64,000 bases of DNA from Sphingobium cloacae (GTDB lineage Bacteria; Pseudomonadota; Alphaproteobacteria; Sphingomonadales; Sphingomonadaceae). Both the position numbers and the translations under genes were made by a program. The stretch is from contig NZ_AP017655.1 of assembly GCF_002355855.1 (NCBI RefSeq), positions 1,116,001-1,180,000 on the forward strand. Reading direction: 5' to 3'. The notes below the pieces were generated by a model. That model made no database searches, was not told where the DNA came from, and saw only the letters and a list, made by a program, of their open reading frames with translations. Of this stretch, positions 53,105-62,729 are shown one piece after another (within the stretch, counting starts at the first letter, position 1; every line of letters begins with the position of its first letter).

Positions 53105-54139
53105 ATGCGGAACCGGAGCATCCTTATCCTCGGCGTGATCCTGCTGGGCGGGGCGAGCGCGCCTGCCATGGCATCGGGCGCGGCGCCGGGCGGCGCATCG
53201 CTGCCGGTCATGGGCAAGGGCTATTCCGGCCCCCGGCCCGGCCATGGATGGAATGGCGGCCACCGCTGGGGCCCTCGCCATGGCGGGCGCTGGTATGCGG
53301 GCTGGCAGGCGCCGGGCGGATGGGCGGCCTATCGCCGCCCCGTCTATGGCTATATCCTGCCGCGCTACTGGGTCAATCGCACCTACTATATCGGCAATTA
53401 CGGCGCTTATGGCTTGCCCGCGCCGGCTTACGGCTATGGCTGGTCGCGCTATTATGACGATGCGGTGATGACCGACCGCTTCGGCCGCGTCTACGACTGG
53501 CGCGACGATATCGACTGGGATCGTTACGAGGGCGGCTATGCCGACGACGATCGCGCGCGCCGCCGGGACAACGGCGTCGGCGGCGCGGTGGCAGGCGCGG
53601 TCGTCGGCGGCGTCGCGGGCAATCTGATCGGGGGCAAGGGCAACCGCACGGCGGGCACGCTGATCGGCGCAGGGGTCGGCGCGGCGGCGGGCTATGCCAT
53701 CGACAAGGCCGAGGACCGGGGCCGCGACGGCCCGCCTCCGCCCCGCGCCGGCGTGGACTACGACCCCGGCGCGCCGGACGATGCGGTCACCTATGACAAT
53801 GCCTGGCAGGGCCGCTGGACCGGCACCTGGCACGACAGGGACGGCAAGGCCTATGAGGGCCAATATGAAGGCCGCTTCGAGGGCACGGCCGAAGGCGCGC
53901 CGGGCGTGGACTATGCCGCGCCGCCCTATGATGGCCCGTCGCATTGGGGGGACGGCGGCGTTTCCCATGGCGGAGGCTACATCTCGGGCGGCTATTATTA
54001 TCCCGCGCCGACGGTGACGACGGTCGTGGTCAATCCCGCGACGACCACCACCACGACGACCACCTACGTGACCGAGAAGGTTCGCTATCGCAAAACGGTG
54101 CCCCGGTCGAAGATCATCCGGTCCTGCCGCTGCAAATAA
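53105..54139 (+). CDS. RcnB-like protein with a glycine-zipper domain
   Basis: This 344-aa exported protein has a signal peptide (ending PAMASG) and a His/Gly/Trp-rich region. An RcnB-type segment follows (YILPRYWVNRTYYIGNYG, about residues 80-98). A glycine-zipper helix pair follows near 160-200 (GGAVAGAVVGGVAGNLIGG, then IGAGVGAAAGYA). The C-terminus has a threonine run and ends CRCK. RcnB helps metal homeostasis in enterics; here the function is unknown. The zipper suggests the outer membrane or a pore. Confidence 0.8.
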   Translation: MRNRSILILGVILLGGASAPAMASGAAPGGASLPVMGKGYSGPRPGHGWNGGHRWGPRHGGRWYAGWQAPGGWAAYRRPVYGYILPRYWVNRTYYIGNYGAYGLPAPAYGYGWSRYYDDAVMTDRFGRVYDWRDDIDWDRYEGGYADDDRARRRDNGVGGAVAGAVVGGVAGNLIGGKGNRTAGTLIGAGVGAAAGYAIDKAEDRGRDGPPPPRAGVDYDPGAPDDAVTYDNAWQGRWTGTWHDRDGKAYEGQYEGRFEGTAEGAPGVDYAAPPYDGPSHWGDGGVSHGGGYISGGYYYPAPTVTTVVVNPATTTTTTTTYVTEKVRYRKTVPRSKIIRSCRCK

Positions 54140-54154
54140 GGCAGCCATCCGGGT

Positions 54155-54182
54155 CGCCCGCGCTGCCGAGGCGCGGGCGTTT
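54155..54182 (+). terminator. intrinsic terminator after the RcnB-like gene
   Basis: A perfect 9-bp stem CGCCCGCGC/GCGCGGGCG with a 7-nt loop, 15 bp after the stop, ends in TTT. Confidence 0.7.
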
Positions 54183-54278
54183 CCCGCATCACCCTGAATA
54201 TGTTCGGCAGGACGATGGAGGACAGGTCCACCCTCTCCTCAATCCATCCGCGCCTCCCATGGGGAGAGGCCGCCTATC

Positions 54279-55097
54279 CTATTTACGGAAGACCCGCGCC
54301 AGTTCCACCGGCAGGGACGGTTGTTCACGCGGGATGTCGCTGCGGACGGCGTGGCTTTGCTCGGCCGGGTCGAAGCGGGTCCAGCCTGCCCGCGTCAGCT
54401 TCTCCAGCGGGCGGTAGCGGACCTTATATTGCATCCGCTGCGATCCTTCGACCCAATAGCCCAGATACACATAGGGCAGGCCCGCGCGCGCCGCGCTCAA
54501 TATATGGTCCATGATGATGAAGTTGCCCAGGCCCTTGCGATGCTCCAGCACCGTGTCGAAGAAACTGTAGATCATCGACAGCCCGTCGCCCTGCCGGTCG
54601 GTCAGGCATGCGCCGACCAGGCGGCCCGGCCGCCCGTCCTCGCCCGGTTCGCGATATTCGATGACATGGCTGTCGACAGGCGTCTGCTCGACCATGTCGG
54701 CAAAGTCCATCTCGTCCATTTCGGCCATGCCGCCGCCGGGATGCCGCACGGAAAGATAGCGCCGCAACAGGGCGAACTGCTCCTCCGTCGACCACGGCTT
54801 GCAGGCGGTGACGATCAGATCCTCATTCTTCCGCAGCAATTTGCGCTGGGTCGCGTTCGGCTGGAACTCGCCCGCCACTACCCGCACCGATATGCAGGCC
54901 GAACAGTCGGCGCAACTGGGGCGGTAAGCGACATTCTGGCTGCGGCGGAAGCCGATTCGGCCCAGCGCGTCGTTCAGTTCGGACGCATTTTCCCCGGACA
55001 GTTCCGTGAACACCTTCCGTTCGCTCTTGCCCGGCAGATAGGGGCAGGGCGACGGATTGGTGACGAAAAAGCGCGGGAAACGGAAAGGCGCGGTCAC
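54279..55097 (-). CDS. bpt: aspartate/glutamate leucyltransferase (N-end rule)
   Basis: This 272-aa enzyme adds leucine to N-terminal Asp or Glu, marking proteins for ClpS/ClpAP. It starts [30 protein letters not shown], then has [12 protein letters not shown] and the GNAT-like [17 protein letters not shown]. The start is GTG at 55097. Family length is normal. Older annotations call such genes arginyltransferase (ate). Confidence 0.94.
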   Translation of the reverse strand: MTAPFRFPRFFVTNPSPCPYLPGKSERKVFTELSGENASELNDALGRIGFRRSQNVAYRPSCADCSACISVRVVAGEFQPNATQRKLLRKNEDLIVTACKPWSTEEQFALLRRYLSVRHPGGGMAEMDEMDFADMVEQTPVDSHVIEYREPGEDGRPGRLVGACLTDRQGDGLSMIYSFFDTVLEHRKGLGNFIIMDHILSAARAGLPYVYLGYWVEGSQRMQYKVRYRPLEKLTRAGWTRFDPAEQSHAVRSDIPREQPSLPVELARVFRK

Positions 55098-55210
55098 GCT
55101 CCCCTCTCCTTCTGCACCCTGTTCGCCGGACGATTCATGGGTGGACTATGCCGCTCCGGCCCGCCCGTGAAAAGACCGTTTACCACGAAAAAGGGATGAA
55201 GCGCGCGCCG

Positions 55211-56458
55211 TCATGCCACTTCGATCGGCGCGACCTCATAACCGGCTTCGCGCAAAGCGGCGATCAGGCGCTGGAGATGGGCGCGATCCCGCGTCTCGCA
55301 CTCCACGTCGAGGCTGAGCCCCTTGGCGGGCAGATTGGTGAAAATGCGCTGGTGCGACAGTTCAAGGATATTGACCGCTTCCTGATCGAAGATACGGGCG
55401 ACATGGAACAGCGCGCCCGGACGGTCCTGCAACCGGATGCGCAGGCGCGCCAGACGGCCCGACCGCGCCAGATCGCGCAGCAGCACATTGGCGAGCAGCC
55501 GCGTATCGATATTGCCGCCGGTCAGCACCAGCCCGACATGGCGGCCCGCGAACATCTCCCGATGGGTGAGCAGCGCGGCGAGGCCCGCGGCCCCCGCCCC
55601 TTCCACGACCGTCTTTTCGATCTGGAGCAGCAGGCTCACCGCTTCCTCCAGGCAACGCTCATTGACCAGCAGCACGTCGTCGGCCAGCCGCTCGACGAAG
55701 CGGCGGGTGAGTTCGCCCGGATGCTTGACGGCGATCCCCTCGGCCAGCGTGTCGCCGTCGCAGGGCAGATCCGCGCCCTTGATATAGTCGTACATGGACG
55801 GATAGAGTTCCGCCTGCACCGCGACCAGGCGGATGTCGGGCTTCATCGCCCGCGCCGCCGTGCCCATGCCGGAAAACAGGCCGCCGCCGCCGATGGGGAT
55901 GATGAGGGTGTCGATCTCCGGCGCCTGCTCCAGCATTTCCAGCGCGATAGTGCCCTGCCCGGCGATGATGTCGGGCTGATCGAAGGGATGGACGAAGGTC
56001 AGCTCCTCCTCCGCTTCCAGCTTGCGTGCGTGGGCATAGGCATCGTCGAACTTCTCGCCATATTGCACGACGCGCGCGCCATGGCCCTGCGTCTGCGTCA
56101 CCTTCACCGTGGGCGTGGTGGTCGGCATGACGATGGTGACGGGCACGCCCAGCCGCTTGCCATGATAGGCAAGACCCTGCGCATGATTGCCCGCCGACGC
56201 GGCGATCACGCCCTTCTTCTTCGCGCCCTCGTCCAGTTGCAACAGGCAGTTGAGCGCGCCGCGCTCCTTATAGGCGGCGGTGAACTGGAGATTTTCGAAC
56301 TTCAGGAACACCTTGCAGCCGAGCATGTCGGACAGCGTCTGGCTGACCAGCGTGGGCGTCTGCACGATGGAACCCGAAATGCGCACGCGCGCCGCAAGGA
56401 TGTCATCCACGGAAACGGGCAGCGGCAGGGCGCCTTCAATCTTGGTCAGAGTGTTCAT
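55211..56458 (-). CDS. ilvA: threonine dehydratase with C-terminal ACT domain
   Basis: This 415-aa PLP enzyme deaminates threonine (and serine) to 2-oxobutyrate. Its PLP lysine lies in AAYKERGA and the phosphate loop in GGGGLFSG. A single ACT-like domain occupies about residues 335-410 (GALFHVARIFDQEAVNILELS). One ACT domain and this length fit the shorter tdcB/IlvA2-like type, so a biosynthetic or catabolic role is not settled. Confidence 0.85.
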   Translation of the reverse strand: MNTLTKIEGALPLPVSVDDILAARVRISGSIVQTPTLVSQTLSDMLGCKVFLKFENLQFTAAYKERGALNCLLQLDEGAKKKGVIAASAGNHAQGLAYHGKRLGVPVTIVMPTTTPTVKVTQTQGHGARVVQYGEKFDDAYAHARKLEAEEELTFVHPFDQPDIIAGQGTIALEMLEQAPEIDTLIIPIGGGGLFSGMGTAARAMKPDIRLVAVQAELYPSMYDYIKGADLPCDGDTLAEGIAVKHPGELTRRFVERLADDVLLVNERCLEEAVSLLLQIEKTVVEGAGAAGLAALLTHREMFAGRHVGLVLTGGNIDTRLLANVLLRDLARSGRLARLRIRLQDRPGALFHVARIFDQEAVNILELSHQRIFTNLPAKGLSLDVECETRDRAHLQRLIAALREAGYEVAPIEVA

Positions 56459-56553
56459 GGGGAGGCCCCTATACGAAAATTACGACGGAAGAAACTGGCA
56501 CCCGCTGCAAACTGGCCCTATGGCTAGGGGAACGCACATAAAGAACGGGATCT

Positions 56554-57423
56554 ATGGCACATATCGCGTTTATCGGCCTGGGCATCATGGGCGGTCCGAT
56601 CGCGGGGCATCTGGCCAAGGCGGGACACAGGCTCACCGTCTACAACCGCTCCATCGGCAAGGCGAAAAGCTGGGCGGAAGCCTATGGCGGAGAGGTCGCG
56701 ATCAGTCCGGCCAAGGCGGCGGAGGAAGCGGACATCGTCATCAGCTGCGTCGGGACCGACGACGACCTGTCGCAGATCACGCTGGGCCGCGACGGGGTGT
56801 TCCGGGCGATGAAGACGGGCAGCCTCTTCATCGACCACACCACGGTGTCCGCGCGCATCGCCCGGCAGCTTTATGTCGAAGGGCAGAATCTGGGGCTGTA
56901 TTGCGTGGACGCGCCGCTGACCGGGGGGCAGATCGGCGCGGAGAACGGGACGCTTTCCATCATGTGCGGCGGGGCGAAGCCGGCGGTCGCGGCAGCGCGG
57001 ATCGTGATGCAGGCCTATGCGGCGCGTATCGTCCATGTGGGCGGCGCGGGCGCGGGGCAGACGACCAAGATGGTGAACCAGATATGCCTTGCAGGCACCT
57101 TGCAGGGCGTGGCGGAGGCGCTGCGGTTCGCGCAGGCCGCCAATCTGGACGTGGACAAGATCTATGACGCGATTTCGGGCGGCGCGGCGCAAAGCTGGGT
57201 GATGGACAATCAATGGAAGTCGATGGCGCAGGACAGTTTCGATTTCGGCCTGTCGGTGGACTGGATGCGCAAGGATCTGGGGCTGGCGCTGGAGGAAGCG
57301 CGGGCCAATGGCGCGACACTGCCGGTGACGGCGCTGGTCGATCAATTCTATGCCGATGTGCAGGCGATGGGCGGCCATCGGCAGGACATCAGCGCACTCG
57401 TGCGGCGGATCACGCGGGCATGA
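56554..57423 (+). CDS. beta-hydroxyacid dehydrogenase (3-hydroxyisobutyrate dehydrogenase-like)
   Basis: This 289-aa enzyme has the NAD site FIGLGIMGGPIAGHLAKAG, the substrate loop DAPLTGGQIGAENGTL and the catalytic Lys in GQTTKMVNQ. Family members act on 3-hydroxyisobutyrate, tartronate semialdehyde or succinic semialdehyde. The exact substrate is unknown. It overlaps the amidohydrolase gene by 4 bp. Confidence 0.88.
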   Translation: MAHIAFIGLGIMGGPIAGHLAKAGHRLTVYNRSIGKAKSWAEAYGGEVAISPAKAAEEADIVISCVGTDDDLSQITLGRDGVFRAMKTGSLFIDHTTVSARIARQLYVEGQNLGLYCVDAPLTGGQIGAENGTLSIMCGGAKPAVAAARIVMQAYAARIVHVGGAGAGQTTKMVNQICLAGTLQGVAEALRFAQAANLDVDKIYDAISGGAAQSWVMDNQWKSMAQDSFDFGLSVDWMRKDLGLALEEARANGATLPVTALVDQFYADVQAMGGHRQDISALVRRITRA

Positions 57424-59111
57424 GGGTTGCATGGCTGGCGGCGCTGGCCGCGACGGTTCTGCCGATGCCAGCGCTCGCTTCGGGCGTGATCGACAATGTG
57501 AACGGCATCGCGCTCGACGCGCAGGGAAAGGTCGTGCGCTTCGGTGCGCTGCTGATCGACGATGAGGGGAAGGTCGAGAAGCTGCTCCCCGGCCGTTATC
57601 AGGAACCGACGCCGCCCAGGCGCAAGAAACGCAAGGACGACGCCCCTGCGCCCAAGCGGCTGGACTTCAAGCTGGACGCGGGCGGCAAGACGCTGATCCC
57701 CGGCCTGATCGACGCGCATGGGCATGTGATGGGGCTGGGCCTGTCGCTGGTGACGCTGGACCTGTCGGACACGCGGTCGCTGGCGGAGGCGCAGGCGAAG
57801 ATACGCGCCTATGCCGCCGCCAATACGGGGCGGAAGTGGATCATCGGCACGGGCTGGAATCAGGAACAATGGGGATTGGGCCGTTTCCCGACCGCCGCCG
57901 AACTGGATGCCGCCGTGTCCGACATTCCGGTCTGGCTGGAACGGGTGGACGGCCATGCGGGCTGGGCCAACAGCCTGGCGCTGAAGGCGGCCGGGGTCAC
58001 GGCCACGACGAAGGCTCCTTCCGGCGGACGGATCGAGGGCGGCGTGCTGGTGGACAAGGCGATGGACCTGATGGCCCGCGTCGTGCCGCCGCCCGCGCCC
58101 AAGGATCGGGACATCGCGCTTGAAAAGGCCCAGCAGGCGCTGCTCGCCGCCGGCGTCACCGCGATCGCCGACATGGGGACCGGCATCGAAGACTGGCAGG
58201 CGTTCCGCCGCTCCGCCGACCGGGGGGCGCTGCGGGTGCGGATCATGGCCTATGCGCGGGGCCTTGAGAATATGGTGCTGATCGCCGGGCCCGAACCGAC
58301 GCCGTGGCTCTATGACGATCATCTGCGGATGGGCGGGGTCAAGCTGGTGCTGGACGGCACGCTAGGGTCGCGGGGAGCATGGCTCAAGGCCGACTATGCC
58401 GACGCGCCGGGGCAGAAGGGGTCTCCCATGATCCCCTCGACCCAGCTTCGCAACGTCATGAGCCGGGCGTCGATGGACAATTTCCAGATCGCCGTCCACG
58501 CCATCGGTGACGCGGCGAACAGCGAAGTGCTGGACGCGATCACGGAGCTGGCCGAAACCTACAAGGGTGACCGGCGCTGGCGCGTCGAGCATGCGCAGAT
58601 CGTCTCGCCCGGCGACCTGCCGCGCTTCGGACAGTTCGGCATCGTCGCGTCGATGCAGCCGATCCATGCGGCGTCCGACTGGCGCATGGCGACCGCGCGC
58701 CTGGGCGAGGCTCGGCTGAAGGGCGCCTATGCGTGGAAGTCCATGCTGGACAATCGGGTGCCGCTGGCCTTCGGGTCGGACGCCCCGGTCGAAAGCCCCA
58801 ACCCCTTCCCCGGCATCGCCGCCGCCATGAGCCGCGAGGATGCGAAGGGCGAGCCGCCGGGCGGCTGGATGCCGGAACAGCGTATCGGCTTCGAAGCGGC
58901 GCTGGACGCTTTCACGCGGCAGGCGGCCTATGCCGGTTTCGCGGAGAAGCGCTTCGGCAGCCTGATACCCGGCCAGCGCGCGGACTTCCTGCTGATCGAC
59001 CGCGATATTTCCATCAGCCGCCCCGCCGACATCCGGGCGACGGGGGTTATGGAGACGTGGATCGGCGGCAAGCGGGTCTATGTGAAGGGGCAAGGAGAAG
59101 TGCTTCGGTAA
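57420..59111 (+). CDS. exported amidohydrolase family 3 protein
   Basis: This 563-aa protein has a signal peptide (MRVAWLAALAATVLPMPALASG) and the metal motif DAHGHVMGLG. Other landmarks are GTGWNQEQWG, LDGTLGSRGAWL, HAIGDAAN and the terminal domain PGQRADFLLID. It belongs to the YtcJ-like amidohydrolase_3 family, so it would hydrolyse a cyclic amide or similar compound in the periplasm. A basic insert (PRRKKRKDDAPAPKR) lies at about residues 62-76, between early beta strands. The ATG at 57420 overlaps the dehydrogenase stop. Confidence 0.88.
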   Translation: MRVAWLAALAATVLPMPALASGVIDNVNGIALDAQGKVVRFGALLIDDEGKVEKLLPGRYQEPTPPRRKKRKDDAPAPKRLDFKLDAGGKTLIPGLIDAHGHVMGLGLSLVTLDLSDTRSLAEAQAKIRAYAAANTGRKWIIGTGWNQEQWGLGRFPTAAELDAAVSDIPVWLERVDGHAGWANSLALKAAGVTATTKAPSGGRIEGGVLVDKAMDLMARVVPPPAPKDRDIALEKAQQALLAAGVTAIADMGTGIEDWQAFRRSADRGALRVRIMAYARGLENMVLIAGPEPTPWLYDDHLRMGGVKLVLDGTLGSRGAWLKADYADAPGQKGSPMIPSTQLRNVMSRASMDNFQIAVHAIGDAANSEVLDAITELAETYKGDRRWRVEHAQIVSPGDLPRFGQFGIVASMQPIHAASDWRMATARLGEARLKGAYAWKSMLDNRVPLAFGSDAPVESPNPFPGIAAAMSREDAKGEPPGGWMPEQRIGFEAALDAFTRQAAYAGFAEKRFGSLIPGQRADFLLIDRDISISRPADIRATGVMETWIGGKRVYVKGQGEVLR

Positions 59112-59149
59112 TGGCTGGCGCCGGCGATTTGTTGCCGTTCCAACCTCCT

Positions 59150-59168
59150 TTCGGGCTGAGCCCTTCGA
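59150..59168. repeat. short relic of the interspersed repeat
   Basis: TTCGGGCTGAGCCCTTCGA carries the same TTCGGGCTGAGC core as the repeat at 45056-45151. It lies 39 bp after the amidohydrolase gene. It looks like a deleted form of the full inverted repeat. Confidence 0.5.
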
Positions 59169-59187
59169 ACGAGCATAGCCCATAACC

Positions 59188-61083
59188 CTAAAGCGCAAAC
59201 AGCCGCCCCAACGCCTTGTCCAGCATCACCAATTGCCACAACAAACGACCGTGGTCGGCCAGGCCAGACCTGTGGTCGGCGGCGACCCTGGCCAGCAATT
59301 TCGTTTCGAACCAGCCGGTCCGCGCCAGCGCCGATCCGCCCGCGACCGCCATCGCCTCTCCCGCCAGCGCGCCGCGGAACCAGTCGCTGATCGGCGTCAC
59401 GAAGCCCATTTTCGGGCGGTAGAGTATGTCCTGCGGCAGGAACGGCTCCATCGCCTTCTTCATCAGATATTTGCCGCTATTGCCCCGGATGCGCAGCGGC
59501 ACCGGCAGACGCGAGGCAAATTCGACGAGGCGATGGTCGAGCAGCGGCTCGCGCGCTTCCAGGCTGACGGCCATGCTCATGCGGTCGGTCTTGGTCAGTA
59601 TGTCGCCGGGGAGCCAGATGCGGATATCGGCATATTGCGCCCGGTCCAGCGCGTCGCGCGCGGGCGCGTTCGCCATCGCCGCGATATAGCGATCCTCCGC
59701 CCGGTAAGCGCCCAGCGTCGTTTTCACATCCTGCGTAAAGAGGCGGCGGCGCAGGTCATAGGGCGTGACGCCGACCGATGCGGCATAGGCCTCCCCGCCC
59801 TCCCCCGCCAGTTCGAGCAGCGTCGACTTGGCGCGCAGGGGGCGCGGCGCCCAGTCGGCCTTGGGATACCAGCGGCCCAGCGCTCCGAAGACGGACTGAC
59901 GGAATCCTGCTGGCAGCAGGGCGCGAACCCGCTCCCCCTGCATCTGGAAACGGTGGCGGCGGTAACCCGCGAAGGCTTCGTCCGCGCCGTCGCCGGACAG
60001 GGCCACCGTCACCTGCTCCCGCGCCAGTTCGCAGACGCGATAGGTGGGAAGCGCGGAGGCGTCCGCGAAAGGCTCGTCGAAATGGAAGGCCAGCGTGTCG
60101 ATCAGGCCGTAATCGTCGGGCGACACGATGCGGGTGCGGTGATCGGTGGCGAAGCGTCGGGCGATGCGGTCGGCATAGGCGGTCTCGTCCAGCGAAGCGA
60201 CATCGAAGCCGATGGTGCAGGTCTTGACCGCCTGTTTGGAGGCTTCGGCCATCAGCGCGACGACGCTCGAACTGTCCACGCCGCCGGAGAGAAACGCGCC
60301 CAGCGGCACATCGGCCACCATGCGGGAACGAACGGCCTGCCGCATCAGGGCGACCAGTTCCTCTTCCAGTTCCGCCGGTCTGGACTTGGTGCGGTCGGCG
60401 AAGCTGACATCCCAATAGCGTTGCGGCCGGGGCAAGGAACGCCCCCGCACGAGACGCAGCGTCTCCCCCGCGCCCAGCTTCCTGACCCCCGCGACGAGGC
60501 AGGCGTCGTCGGGCACATAGCCATAGGCCATATAATCCTCGACCGCCGACAGGTCCGGCGCGCGGCGCAGCAGCGGGTGGGCCAGCAGGCTCTTGAGTTC
60601 CGATCCGAAGATCAGGCTGCCGTCGGAAAGCGAGGCATAATGCAGCGGTTTCACGCCCAGCCGATCGCGCGCCATCCAGAGCGACTGCGCGCGCGCGTCG
60701 AACAGCGCGAAGGCGAACATGCCGTGGAAGCGTTCGACGCAGGCCTCCCCCCATTGGCGATAGCCGTGGAGGATGACTTCGGTGTCGCTATGGGTGCGGA
60801 AGACATGCCCCTTGTCCTCCAGTTCCGCGCGCAATTCGGCGAAATTATAGATTTCCCCATTGAAGACGACGGCCAGGCTTTCGTCCTCCGTCAACATCGG
60901 CTGGGCGCCTGCGGCAAGGTCTATGATCGAGAGGCGCAGGTGGCCGAGCCCCACGCCCGGCGCGGTCCAGACGCCGCTCCCGTCGGGGCCGCGATGAGGC
61001 ATGGCGTCGATCATGGTCCGGACCCGGGCCGGATCGACCGGCTTGGCCGTTTCGAGGTGGAAGATGCCCGCAATTCCGCACAT
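59188..61083 (-). CDS. XrtA-system amidotransferase (asparagine synthase-like)
   Basis: This 631-aa protein has an N-terminal class II glutaminase with Cys2 (MCGIAGIF), a domain with PHRGPDGSG and FNGEIYN, and a C-terminal synthase domain with the PP-loop SGGVDSS. It matches the exosortase A-associated amidotransferase group next to XrtA. It probably amidates a sugar in exopolysaccharide synthesis. The start at 61083 was chosen because Cys must follow the initiator Met; a longer open frame starts at 61122. Confidence 0.92.
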   Translation of the reverse strand: MCGIAGIFHLETAKPVDPARVRTMIDAMPHRGPDGSGVWTAPGVGLGHLRLSIIDLAAGAQPMLTEDESLAVVFNGEIYNFAELRAELEDKGHVFRTHSDTEVILHGYRQWGEACVERFHGMFAFALFDARAQSLWMARDRLGVKPLHYASLSDGSLIFGSELKSLLAHPLLRRAPDLSAVEDYMAYGYVPDDACLVAGVRKLGAGETLRLVRGRSLPRPQRYWDVSFADRTKSRPAELEEELVALMRQAVRSRMVADVPLGAFLSGGVDSSSVVALMAEASKQAVKTCTIGFDVASLDETAYADRIARRFATDHRTRIVSPDDYGLIDTLAFHFDEPFADASALPTYRVCELAREQVTVALSGDGADEAFAGYRRHRFQMQGERVRALLPAGFRQSVFGALGRWYPKADWAPRPLRAKSTLLELAGEGGEAYAASVGVTPYDLRRRLFTQDVKTTLGAYRAEDRYIAAMANAPARDALDRAQYADIRIWLPGDILTKTDRMSMAVSLEAREPLLDHRLVEFASRLPVPLRIRGNSGKYLMKKAMEPFLPQDILYRPKMGFVTPISDWFRGALAGEAMAVAGGSALARTGWFETKLLARVAADHRSGLADHGRLLWQLVMLDKALGRLFAL

Positions 61084-61163
61084 GGAGGAGGCCTTAAAGT
61101 GATTTCGAGCCAGATGGAACATCCGGCGGCCCGGAAATCACGGCGAGCAAGGAATTTCAGGCT

Positions 61164-62729
61164 TTATCCGGCTCCATTCGAGCCGGGCATCGCCTGATCG
61201 ATGCCGACGCTGTCGTCGGCCAGATCCTTCACGTTGCCCAGATCGGCGAGGAAAGCGGCAATCGCCCTGCTCGCGGGCTGCCCTTCCGCTTCTTCCGCGG
61301 AGACGAGGATGGCCGATGCGCGCTGGTCGCTGCCGAACAGGCGGGCCTGCATGGTCGCCATCTTCACGCGGGGCTTGCTGCCGGTGGGATCGCCCCCGCC
61401 GATCGTGAAGAAGCTGACGACCTCGCGCACCACCGGGCCGGGGGCGGTGATCTGCTCGCCCAGCGCATTCTTCGGCGCGGGCGCGGGCGAGGACCAGACC
61501 CATTTCCCGTCGGGGTCGACGGACCCTTGCCCGAAGCCCACCAGTTCGCGGCCTTCTTCCTGCCGGTCGTAGGTCGCGATGGAAAGATCGACCACCTGCC
61601 CCGCCGCGTTGCGATAACGGGCCATGACGAAATGGTCCGCGCCATCGAAACGCGGCTTCCATGGGGCTCGCTGCGGCGTGTCGACGCGGGTCCATCCCTT
61701 GACGTCGGGCAAGCGGAGCGTTGCCGGCAGCGGATCGCCCGCCGCCGCCGTGGCCGCCAGCCAGAGAGGCGCCGCGACGATGAGGGCCAGGGCGGCTCCG
61801 GCGATAGTGCCGGTGGCGGCGGAACGGCGGGGCTGACGCTGCAAATCCTTCGGATCGAACCACGGATCGCCCGGCTTGCGGTCGAAGAAGGGCCAGGCGG
61901 TCGCCATCACGACCGTCAGGATGATGGCGAAGAACACCCAGCCATAGACGACATGATCGAACCCGACCGCCGCATCCACCGTCGTCATATGGGCGACGAG
62001 GATGGTCGCGAAGGCCCGCACGCCATTGGCCAGGATGGAAAGCGACAGCGCGCCCGCCATGAAGACGATCCGGCGCGGCCATGTCCGGAAGCAGACATTG
62101 CAGACCAGCACGCCATAGGCCGTCATGGCGATCAGGAACTTCGCGCCGGAACAGGCTTCCGCCACCTCGAAATAGCCGGTGGGCGTGGTGATGAAGATGC
62201 CGTCCAGATGCGCGGGAACGCCCGCTCCCGTCAGGAACAGCATGGAAAGACGCGCCGTCACGAGCTGGAGGGGAGGCACCAGCTCTTCGCCGAAGGGCAC
62301 CATGAAGAAGGCGTAGAAGAGCGGGAAGACAAGGGCGCGGGATATGGCCGGGCCGAGCAGGGCGATCACCACCCCTTGCAGCATGACGACCAGCGCGCCA
62401 TGACGGATCAGGGCCACGCCCGCCGCCTCGCCCACCAGCCATGCCGCGACGCCGGCGCCGAGCCAGAGCAGCCCCGGCGCCCAGGCGACCGGCTGTAACT
62501 GTTTAAGGCCGGACATGCGTTGCTGCACCAGCCAGCCGACCAGCAGGGGCACGAACAGGCAATGGCCGAAGGTGGAACTGTTCCACCAGATCGCCACCAT
62601 GCTTTCCACGTCACCGAAGAACAGCGTCATGATGACCAGCGCCACCACGCCCAGCGCGGTCAGGTGGCCGCGCCAGCCGCCAAGGTCCATCCGGCGGGCC
62701 TGCATGAAGGAAAGGGTCTGTTCGGTCAT
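61164..62729 (-). CDS. xrtA: exosortase A fused to an EpsI domain
   Basis: This 521-aa membrane protein has about eight helices with the exosortase catalytic triad Cys193 (EACSGAKFL), Arg238 (NGVRAF) and His259 (DHVVYG). A C-terminal EpsI-like domain covers about residues 315-505. XrtA recognises PEP-CTERM proteins and cleaves them for surface attachment, in cells that make a linked exopolysaccharide. Such fusion is usual for XrtA. It overlaps the glycosyltransferase by 4 bp. I saw no PEP-CTERM substrate in this window. Confidence 0.94.
   Translation of the reverse strand: MTEQTLSFMQARRMDLGGWRGHLTALGVVALVIMTLFFGDVESMVAIWWNSSTFGHCLFVPLLVGWLVQQRMSGLKQLQPVAWAPGLLWLGAGVAAWLVGEAAGVALIRHGALVVMLQGVVIALLGPAISRALVFPLFYAFFMVPFGEELVPPLQLVTARLSMLFLTGAGVPAHLDGIFITTPTGYFEVAEACSGAKFLIAMTAYGVLVCNVCFRTWPRRIVFMAGALSLSILANGVRAFATILVAHMTTVDAAVGFDHVVYGWVFFAIILTVVMATAWPFFDRKPGDPWFDPKDLQRQPRRSAATGTIAGAALALIVAAPLWLAATAAAGDPLPATLRLPDVKGWTRVDTPQRAPWKPRFDGADHFVMARYRNAAGQVVDLSIATYDRQEEGRELVGFGQGSVDPDGKWVWSSPAPAPKNALGEQITAPGPVVREVVSFFTIGGGDPTGSKPRVKMATMQARLFGSDQRASAILVSAEEAEGQPASRAIAAFLADLGNVKDLADDSVGIDQAMPGSNGAG

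Noticed and set aside
59233..61197. A 654-codon open frame on the plus strand opposite the amidotransferase gene
   Set aside because: The minus-strand protein has intact glutaminase and PP-loop motifs; the plus-strand frame shows shadow composition only.
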